From NCBI GenBank assembly GCA_030789695.1, contig CM061140.1, forward strand, positions 174,244,319-174,308,318: 64,000 nt of DNA, written 5' to 3'. Positions 55,881 through 64,000 of the stretch are shown piece after piece (position 1 is the stretch's first letter; the number at the start of each line of letters is the position of its first letter). The position numbers and the translations under genes were made by a program. The notes below the pieces were generated by a model. That model saw only the letters and a program-made list of their open reading frames with translations. It made no database searches and was not told the DNA's origin. This DNA comes from Scilla litardierei (lineage: Eukaryota; Streptophyta; Magnoliopsida; Asparagales; Asparagaceae).

Positions 55881-56350
55881 GTTAGGGTATATTTTGATCG
55901 CACAATACTTCTATCGGCTCTTTATTTCAACAATCATGTTTTGATTTTATGATCAACATCTTTTTTAATTCTCACAACCATTTGAGATACCTAGAGTACT
56001 TACATAGCGATACATTTTTCTATCTAGCTTCATTATATTATGATCATCATGTCTCATTTTATTAAACTTTTTTGATATCAAAAAGCAGGAGACACACGGG
56101 TACATCCGCTCTGAGCACTGGAGCTCTCATTTTATTAAACTTATATTTCATATATTCAATCTTGTTCCTGCTAAGTCTGAAATCTCAAGTCTCCACTGTT
56201 AGCCTCCAAAATTTTAACTTTGTATTTACATCATTTTTGTTATCAAAACAATATCCGTAAATAACATTTACCAATGCATCTCATCTTGAGTATGCCTAAT
56301 GAGCCGATTCTTCACTATAGCAAAGATGAGGGGACCCAGAGCCAAGCCTT
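55881..56350 (-). mobile_element. RTE-like LINE copy 2, 5' part
   Basis: Resumes the LINE alignment after the gypsy insertion, homologous to about 450-900. The RT active-site region reads FTD instead of FADD, so a codon is lost. A short insertion near 56069-56125 repeats TCTCATTTTATTAAACTT on both sides. Confidence 0.65.
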
Positions 56351-57158
56351 GATGTATTTGGCATGTATTTGACCTTATTAATATCATACTTTGTTCACAT
56401 ATGTGGTTGGTCTCATTTGGATTGGGAGGGGAATTGATTTTGTTCACATACAGAGGGGATCAAATTTATTCATAGTTGGAAAGCATCATAATCAAAACAA
56501 TGTTTCAATCCTCCTTAAGTGATAGCTGCATAAAAAAGGCAAAAAAAAAGAGAGAAGCAGAAATAATCTCAAAGGGGTAAAACGCATGTCATCCTATCCC
56601 TTGGCCTACACTCTTTAATCTTCGCGCAGCTACATCACTATATACTTGTTTTCATCAGTATATGTAACTTCATGCTGCATTAGCGGAGTGTGTGTATGAA
56701 AAAATAGTTGTGTAAGCATGTGTATGAACAAGTCTTACTTATACCAGACTCGTCAAACTCGCTGTGTACAGGATGCTGCAACTCTTTCTGGTTCTAGTTT
56801 ATATCTAATATACTCTTATTCAGATCTTTCCATGATGTCATCATCATGTCTCCAAGTCATTTATAATCCATGCCCTCATTCCTGGTAAGAAAGGAGTGAT
56901 GATCATTATGCTTGCACACCATGTGGGGTAGCAATATATCGTTGATGTGTTCCATGTCATTCATTATAAGATTTCCATGTGAACATGAAGCCGATGTACT
57001 CCCTAAATTATTCACAACTGTGACCGTTTTCTTATTTAGCCGAATGGAACTTTTGTTAGAAGCTCCTGATGGGTTTACCTCAAGTGTCTTTCTTTGTTGT
57101 TTAGTTTTTGAAGAAAATTTCTTGGAAGCTTCTTCATATGATGATTTAATGATTTCAG
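56351..57158. other. WAT1-like intron 4, 3' end
   Basis: No coding sequence or mobile element recognised. Ends with the acceptor TTTCAG of exon 5. Confidence 0.6.
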
Positions 57159-57314
57159 GCTCCAGTCTTGGCAAAGTACCCTGCCAGCTTATCTTTGACC
57201 GCATATTCGTACTTTTTTGGGGCACTGTTGATGGTAATATCTGGGATATTTGCAACTAATGAGTATGCAGATTGGACGTTGACCAGGTCAGAGATAATTG
57301 CAGTTTTATATGCT
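57159..57314 (+). CDS. WAT1-related transporter, exon 5
   Basis: 156 bp, phase 0 on both sides, between TTTCAG and GTAAGT. It reads [20 protein letters not shown], then [19 protein letters not shown] and [10 protein letters not shown], exactly the segment that follows MATYLALQ in this family. It therefore joins exon 4, with an intron of 12,886 bp (44273-57158). The remaining exons (normally starting GIVASALNYGLLTWSN) are not found before 64000, so intron 5 exceeds 6.6 kb. 283 of an expected 380 or so residues are in the window. Confidence 0.92.
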
Positions 57315-58695
57315 GTAAGTTTTTGAATTCTGGCTTTTAGTTTCAAAAGAGCATATAATTCAGGTAGTTTCGACTAATTTTGCTATCGCTGTTGATTTTG
57401 GACTGTCTCTTTCCCAGTTTCCATGAATCATTGTTGAATAGATGTATATCGCTGATGTATTGTGTAAAAGATTAAATGTTGAAAAAAGGATAGGAAACAT
57501 ATAGTGAAGAGAAATAACTATTTACAAACTAGTACAACTTATGAGAAGGAAACACGAGTGTTGTGTAAAGAGAAGATATGGTGAATCGGCAAGGGGATGC
57601 CTAAAACATTCACACCGGAACTATGTTCAAGCGAAATTATATTATTCACATAGATGAATATCAGAGCATTATCCCAACGGCTCGATCCCCAGTGAACTCA
57701 TGGGAATTTATGCAAGCACCCTCATATCCCCAATATAGAAAGCTTGGGAATTGTTATGCGAACAGGCCTATACGAGACCACTTAATTTATTTAAAAAACT
57801 TATAAAACGCTTTTGAAAAAAAAAACCCCATAATAAATTCATCTTCTCCGAGAGAGAGAGGGAGAATCTGAGTGAGAAAGGATGATGGAAAAAAGGATAA
57901 AAAAAGGAATGAATATCATCGAGTTCTCTTCCTTCCTTGATGAATCTCAGATGAAAAGCTCTCTTTCTTTCTTGGATTTTGAGACTCGTATTCCCTCAGA
58001 GTTCTGAGTATTTACAGATACATCACTGTTCCTTTTAGCATTTCATGGACCCAGGAATACTACCAAGATGAAGAGATCAGTTATGAGTAACTATCAATAT
58101 CCTCTCACGAAATCCAACATTTTGTCCTTGGAGGATTTAACGATCATTAATTGAGAATTGTGACACTCAGTTCTGACAATATTTTATATTTTACGTATTT
58201 GCATACAATAATTATGTATTTATCGTATAAAATCTTTTGTATATTGGATACATAATTTGGAAAATAAAGTACTTTGAATTTCGTCTACTTATAATATATA
58301 TTTTTTCTCTTTCTTTTATTTTGATTCTAATTCCTATGCTAATACATCAGCAGTGACGGGACTTTGTAAACTTGCCCTCGGCAAATGAGGGAAAGAAAAA
58401 AATAAAAATATTTATTATGTAAAATCACCCTCGCTCTCGGCCTATTTCTTTTTTCTCTCTAACTCCAACTCTCATCTATCTATAAATTAATGTAAAAAAA
58501 TTCTATATCAATTATTATTTCTCGTGTGTATATGTATTACTGTAAAAAATTAATCTTTAATTATTATTTTGTTTATCAAATATTATTTTGCAGGTATGCA
58601 TGTATATATACATGATATTATTTGTCAATTTAAATAGACATTTTATATGTTATATATCATATTTTGAATTTATGTATAATAATACTATTTGTAGC
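57315..58695. other. start of WAT1-like intron 5
   Basis: AT-rich intron sequence after GTAAGT. No feature recognised. Confidence 0.6.
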
Positions 58696-58726
58696 TATAC
58701 GGTTAGGTGGCGTCCGGAGGCTAGGG

Positions 58727-58912
58727 TCACCTATAAGCCGCTTCCAATTCCTCCTCTCTCCTCACCGTCCCCGAGAGGACCGTAAACGTCTCCAAGGTGC
58801 TCATCTGCAACCTATGACGATCCACCAAATGTCGAGAGATAAAGTTGTGAGTGGCCCCACTGTCTATGAGTACCGTCACTGGCACGTCGTCTAATCGTCC
58901 TGACAACTTCAT
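58727..58912 (-). pseudogene. TE-G protease fragment
   Basis: 61 codons with VLIDSGATHNFIS intact, then a deletion joining RREE to sequence about 120 bp further on (EELEAAYR stop). No working protease. Confidence 0.8.
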
Positions 58913-59015
58913 GGTATGGTTTGTGGTTACCCATACCTAGGAATTCAGGGACATCTCCGCCACATCCAGATGTGCGTGCTCAACCTCGCTCTCTTCCGTC
59001 ATCACTAGCTCCCCC

Positions 59016-60838
59016 TCACCTGCATACTCCCCCCTCGTCCGGCACTATCACAATCTGCATCAGCTTGCTCGTACATCGATGACCGGGACTGAACTTCTCA
59101 TCGCATCTGAAACAGAGGCCTGCAGCACGCCTCGCCCTCATATCAGCCTCAGTCATCCGCTTACCAGGGATCACGGGTCGGGTTTCCTCTCTCTTCATTT
59201 CCGCGTCCCCTGGTGCTACTGTAACCCCCGGAGGTGGGGCCGGTGATGTCTGACCGCGCTGGCTCTGGGCTCCCCAAGTCCCCCGAATGCGTCTCTCCTC
59301 TGCATGCTTCTCCTCCGTCTTGTGGGCCTGGCGAAGGACATCCTCCAATGTCCCCGGGCTCTGCATCTGCAACTCCGCTCGTATAGAGGGCTTCAACCCC
59401 CTCATGAAGTTCCCGATCATCACCTCATCGGTCACCCCCTTCACCCTACTATTCAGCATCTCGAACGTCTCCACATAATCTCTAACCGTCCCCTCCTGCC
59501 TCAAAGCAGATAATTGCTCATAAAAATATCTGTACCGGGCCAACGCCTTGCCCTCGAAATAGATTCCGATGGCCCTCTGAACCTCCTCCTCCGTCAACCG
59601 CATCACCTGGAAGTAACGCTCCGCCCAGTAGATCCACCCATCCGGATCCGTGCCGTCAAAAATCGGCATCTTCAGCTTCATAAGGCGGCGATCTGCATTG
59701 ATGTCCCCCTGAGGTCCCTCATCTCTACCGTGGTCACCCATACGGCCGAATCCTCCACCGACTGCCTCTGCTGGTCCTCCCCCGTCAACCCCGTACAACT
59801 CCTCGGGCCAAACGGGTCTCTCCCACGCCTCAGGATGGTAATGGTACCCCGGGAACTCCTGCTGTCGTGCCCACACGGGCCCTCCTGCCCCTCTGTGTGG
59901 CTGTACTGGTGCTGATTGGCCCCCAAAATAGCCTCCCGGGCCTTGTCCCCGCCCCGGAAAGCCATCAAAAGCCTGCCTGGGATCAACTTGTGGCCTCGGT
60001 ACCTGTGGATGAGCCTCTGGTCTCCAAAATTGGGCTACTGGAGCCCCAATCGTCGCGTCTCGGGCCCATCCACCTCCGTCTCGCCCTCAGGGGGCTGTCT
60101 GCGCTGCTGTGGGCCCCCAAGGGGCTGCCTGCACTGCGACAGGCCCCCATGGGTCAACTGCAGGCCTGTTTGGGCCTGTTGGGACAGCGGCAGGCCCGAA
60201 CAGACCTGCCGAAGTCACAGCAGGCCCGACAGGGCCTGCCGAGTGTTTCGCAGGCCCCCAGGGGCCTGTCGTGCTCGCCGCAGGCCCGGATGGGCCTGCT
60301 GAGCTTGCCGCAGGCCCAAGTGGGCCTGCCGCCCTGTTCCAGGCCCCCCGGCCCCTCCACGCGGCTGTCCGGGCCCGCTAGGGTTTGTGGCGGCTGTGAT
60401 TTGCTCCAGATTTGTCGTTGTAGCCGTCGCCCTCTCCGGTTGCTCCCGATTTGCCGATTCAAGTGTTGATTCTCCTTGGTTTTCTCCCCCTTGAATCTTC
60501 TTGCCCCGATCTCCTCCTCTCTCCATCGTTAGGGCTTGAAGCATAGCTTTAATCTCCAGAATCGACGACGTGGCCTCCCTCAAAAATTTCAGATCTGAAG
60601 TTGCCTTTTTCAGATCTGAAGTTGCCTCCTTTAGCCCTTGGATATCGCGTCCCGATTGCGCGGCGTCCCTCCTCATCGCCCGAAGCTCGATTTGGATGTC
60701 CTCCTGCGAATGTGCATGATCTTTGATGGACTCCCCTAGGGTTTTCTTCAAGCCCTCGATCTCCCGGTTGAATTCTTCTCGAAGCCCTTGCACCTTCTCA
60801 TCCACGCCATCCGCCTTTGACCTCGTGTTTGTCGCCAT
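59016..60838 (-). pseudogene. TE-G gag, broken
   Basis: The start ATG ends at 60838 (MATNTRSKADGVDEKVQ, nearly the same as TE-D). It contains ATSDLKKATSDLKF, an exact 21-bp duplication of the SDLK motif. The frame is open to 60215 through the palindromic repeats. The core resumes in the -1 frame at 59876-59016 (KLKMPIFDGTDPDGW, FYEQLSALRQEGTVRD), with about 60 bp of core deleted before FYEQ. The knuckle CFRCDEKFSPGHRC is present. Confidence 0.85.
60100..60340. repeat. palindromic 30-bp gag repeats in TE-G
   Basis: Seven or eight units with GCAGGCCC facing GGGCCTGC, homologous to 23140-23440. A Gly/Pro/Ala-rich frame is open on the antisense (plus) strand as well. Confidence 0.85.
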
Positions 60839-60864
60839 CGGATCTCAACACTCTGATACCAATT

Positions 60865-61256
60865 CGATACGATCTAGAGGATCGATCAATTAATTTCAGA
60901 TTTAAAGAGGAAAAAAAATATTAAAAGGTGGAATTTTGGATCTTAAATTGCGAAGAACTATGAAATAGATTGATAATTGAGTCTCTTTCGAGAGGAAACT
61001 CGCTCTCCTAGCTTTGGTTGCACGGAACAAAGCCTAAAACCTTCACACACGATGCCTACAATTGTTCTTCACAAAATAAGCATAAGAAAATAAAAATGAC
61101 GGCTAGCCCTAATAAATAGAAAAGATGGGATTTACTAATCTAGTCTGAAAAGACTAGAATACCCCTAGATAACTAAATCACCAAAGCCTAAGCATCAAGT
61201 GGGACCCGGGTGCGACGAGCGGCAAGCGATGCGACGGCTAGGTGGCGTCCGCATCA
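60865..61256 (-). repeat. TE-G 5' LTR
   Basis: 392 bp, the same length as the TE-D 3' LTR and homologous in its inner two thirds (GATCGATCAATTAATTTC and AGTCTCTTTCGAGAGG phrases). It ends CGTCCGCATCA. Confidence 0.8.
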
Positions 61257-61261
61257 GGATG

Positions 61262-62185
61262 CTTAAGCTAGAAGCACATTAAAATCATCACAGTCGTCTC
61301 ATCTACTTTATTCTCATATATCTACGTACATGCATACACACATATACACAGAGAGGGGGGATCGTATGGCACATGAACACTTGTGTCATGACAACAGAAA
61401 AGTTCACTCTACATTTTTAGAATGATCGACATTTTGATAGTCAATTTTAAAACCCAAACACACCAAAGATCTAGTGAATCTAAAAAAAATTTGTTTGTCA
61501 AGCCAAGGGTGAAAATTTTTTATTGTTGTAAAATCGTTAATTTTGCAACAAGTAGATCGATGAATAAAAAACTTTAGGTTCATTAAATCTTTGATGTGCT
61601 TGAATTTCAGAATGTGAAGATCAAAATAAATGGTGCCGATTGTCAAAAATGTGTGAAATTAAGACTTTTTGAGGCTATCATATGACACAATTGCTTATAT
61701 GTCATATTTTAATACACACACAGATGTATGTACGTACGTACCCACCCCACATAGTTTCTCACTTTTGATGTCTCCCACCTTCACTTTTTCTATCTTAGCA
61801 GCTCATTTTGTGAGTCTGCTCATTTTCCTATCCCTCCCCCCTTTCTTCAAAGTGTCTATTCCTCTACAAAATCTTATACTCGTGATGATTCCTTTATGTA
61901 TTCAATCTTCTCCGGATGATTCTCTTGTTGCAATCTGCCTAGAGATTAATGAACCGCATATGTGTTACAGTTATTGCATGATAAATTCCTGTTCACCTTA
62001 GTTTACCTCTTGCTGGTTTTCATTCTCTTCAAGAGCTTACGTTGTAGCTTCACCAGGAAGGTGTTTAGTATCCTAAAAGGCAGCAGGATATGCAAGATGA
62101 ACTCTAGTCGTTTGATTGCACCCAAATTGGGATCTTGTTCCATTGCCATCTGGAGCTAAGCCTGAGACATGCAAAATGATATATA
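61262..62185. other. intron sequence with a foldback repeat
   Basis: An imperfect inverted repeat at about 61410-61650 (ACACCAAAGATCTAGTGAA against a complement near 61570-61600) resembles MITE DNA also seen near 12510 and 13700. The rest shows no gene. Confidence 0.5.
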
Positions 62186-62189
62186 AAAT

Positions 62190-63560
62190 CAAAATTCATT
62201 TTGATGGTTTTGTTGAGCAATAGAAAGCTCCATTAACAGGTTGCATGTTCACTCAAGAAGATGACAATTATTGTGAAGAAACTTTTTCCCTGGTTGAGAA
62301 GAATCGAATATTACTGTCATTGATGTTGTGTTTGCTAGGAGATGGTAATTATATCAAATATATGTTAAAATTTGTCTCTTAACAGTGAGTTTCATATGTG
62401 GTTGATATACAACTGCGCCTTGAGTTTCTCTTCTCACCGTGCTATGTGTGTCGCCTTTGTTATGCCATCTATGGACTCAAACAAGCCACATATGCCTGGT
62501 TTGAGCGATGCAGACAATCCCTTCTCGCCGTTGGACTTAGAGAGAATATATCAGGATGATCGCACCAAATCTTGAGGTTGCATCATTCTTCTACTCTACA
62601 TAAATGATATGATTATCATGGGACATAAACCTTGTCAATTATTATTACTTGAAATGACACCTTCAGAGCCTGTTTGAAATGGAGGATCACGGTCTTCTAT
62701 GTTATTTATTGGGAATTGAGATTGAATATTCTTCCTAGGATTAACTACTTTCTCGGTACCAGTATATTGCCGATATTATTAAGCATGGTGCCATCATCGA
62801 TGCCCTTGTTTATTACTCTTCCTATGTTTATTCCTATGGAGATCAACATACACCTTCCATATGAGGATGGTGATCCTTAACATCAACTTGCTCACTATTG
62901 AGAATTTGTCAGCTTCCTCATCTACGTCCTCATCTACTGCTTCCTCACTCGTGCTGATATTGTTCATGTGGATCATGCGTTGAGCCAGTTATTCAGTACT
63001 ACTTTGGTCCATCATGAAGCTCTTCAAGTTCTTTGTTACATTAGGTAGTACTATGACCTGCTCAACTTGTCTTTCCATCAGATTCTTCTTTTACTTTGCA
63101 GGCTTACTCTAACGTGGGGTGGATGGATGATTCGAATATTCATCGGTCCACCATTGGCTTTTCTGTTTTTCTGGGCTTTTCCCTTATCTCATGGCCAAGA
63201 TACTGGATCTGGATCAAGCACCAAGACCGAGTAGCAAGCTATGGTTGACACTTTTGTACAGATCAAATGGTTGCACAGTTCATTTTCTAACATGGCGTGT
63301 TTGTGCCAAAATGAGTTCCAATATCATGTAATAACCAAAGTGGCATTTATATTGCCACTGATTATGTGTGTTTTTCATGAGAGCACCAATCATATTTCAA
63401 ATGCACTTGTCATTTCATTTGCTGTGCTTGTTCACTTGCTTTCCCTTACAGACCCTCCAAGGAAGGATCAACGGATTGATGGCTTCACAAAGCCTCTAAT
63501 GATATCTCGGTTCTGTTCTTTTTTATCCAAACTCTCCGTTGTTGATTCGCCGTTAAGTTA
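62190..63560 (+). pseudogene. Ty1/copia RT-RNase H remnant
   Basis: Plus-strand copia pol remnant with many stops. RT phrases: CMFTQEDDNYCEETFSLV near 62248, YAIYGLKQATYAWFERC near 62460, LLLYINDMIIMGH near 62595 and LLCYLLGIEIEYS near 62693. RNase H phrases: GWMDDSNIHRSTIGFSVFLG near 63120, NQSGIYIATDY, and DGFTKPLMISRF near 63478. No LTRs identified. It lies in intron 5 of the WAT1-related gene, in sense orientation. Confidence 0.75.
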
Positions 63561-63561
63561 A

Positions 63562-64000
63562 GGTGTCCTGTATATATTATTATGTTCTCTGTTAGGTTTT
63601 TTTCCCCAGTGAATGCATAGCCTTGTTTTATTTTCCTTCATGGGACTTAATCTTTTATGTCCTTCACATCTTACCCATGTAGAATTCTACACTTATTATT
63701 CGTCTGAAAACAAAGTTTTTCTGCTAATGTATCTTATCTTTACAATAGAAACATATAACTGGCTAAATTAGAAGATGAATTCCCTTGACTTTTTTGGAGT
63801 GTTGTCTACTTTCCTACCTGCCTTTGCATTCTTCTACCTAAAACAGTTTGGTTTTTCTTTCCTTTCTTTCAGAATTCTGGGCTAGCTAGCAAACAGATAT
63901 ATTGAAAAGCTCTAATTCGTTTCATTTTTTTCCAGAACGCATGCTTTCATATCTATTGCAAAAGATGTTGATATTATATGTTATTCTTATCATATTGCAA
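63562..64000. other. WAT1-like intron 5, no feature recognised
   Basis: No exon of the WAT1-related gene and no mobile-element signature seen before the window ends. Confidence 0.6.

Larger units (their letters stand above)
58700..61256 (-). mobile_element. TE-G: truncated gag-protease LTR element (TE-D relative)
   Basis: Minus-strand element in WAT1-like intron 5. Its 5' LTR (60865-61256), PBS-like sequence (TGGTATCAGAGT) and gag are present. The protease region has internal deletions, and only about 20 bp of the 3' LTR remain at the left end (around 58700-58717, matching 61235-61253). Because the left end is lost, no target duplication can be assigned. Confidence 0.82.

Noticed and set aside
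56857..57259. 132-codon minus-strand and 115-codon plus-strand frames at exon 5
   Set aside because: They overlap the true exon 5 in other frames and cross its splice sites.
60109..60381. Plus-strand collagen-like Gly/Pro/Ala frame
   Set aside because: It is the antisense of TE-G gag; the palindromic 30-bp unit keeps both strands open.

Overview
This window looks like nuclear DNA from a flowering plant with a large, transposon-rich genome. The reasons are spliced genes of plant-specific families (a purine permease and a WAT1-related transporter), LTR retrotransposons primed by initiator-Met tRNA (TGGTATCAGAGC), RTE-type LINEs, Helitron-like ends, MULE-type MITEs and a TRIM. The GC-rich second exon of the permease would fit a monocot, but that is only a weak inference.

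Layout. 1-4690: antisense remnant of an RTE-like LINE, split by a young gag-only LTR element (TE-A, 1763-4493). 4691-12400: AT-rich, probably old Ty1/copia debris holding a tiny gag-derived LTR element with a 21-bp repeat array (TE-B, 5188-6616), a TRIM (7738-8544) and an antisense copia gag remnant. 12400-21000: inverted-repeat family, a solo LTR (14790-15444) and a noncoding LARD-like element full of minisatellites (15766-20678), the solo LTR and the LARD sitting in duplicated copies of the same flank. 22009-31784: a decayed chromodomain Ty3/gypsy element (TE-E) whose 5' LTR is interrupted by a young gag-protease element (TE-D, 22262-25631) and whose leader carries one unit of the TRIM. 31790-36330: hairpin, SINE-like head, three MULE MITEs and a purine-permease pseudogene. 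38909-41315: an intact two-exon purine permease gene. 42165-43203: MULE-type TIR sequences and a possible captured gene fragment running up to the start codon of a WAT1-related gene. 43207 to beyond 64000: that gene. Exons 1-4 are compact, intron 4 is about 12.9 kb, exon 5 is at 57159-57314 and the last exons lie outside the window. Its introns hold TE-F, a second LINE copy split by a gypsy fragment, foldback MITEs, TE-G and a Ty1/copia remnant.

How the parts relate. TE-A, TE-B, TE-D, TE-F and TE-G look like internally deleted relatives of the TE-E type of chromovirus. They keep PBS, gag pieces (sometimes protease) and the extreme 3' end of pol next to the polypurine tract, but lack reverse transcriptase and integrase, so they would depend on enzymes supplied by an autonomous relative. 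The most notable signals are: a hairpin next to the polypurine tract shared by these elements; a 21-bp gag motif duplicated once in TE-G and expanded into a heptapeptide array in TE-B; a TRIM unit recombined exactly at the primer-binding site of TE-E; palindromic 30-bp gag repeats open on both strands; and the transposon-loaded giant introns of the WAT1-related gene.
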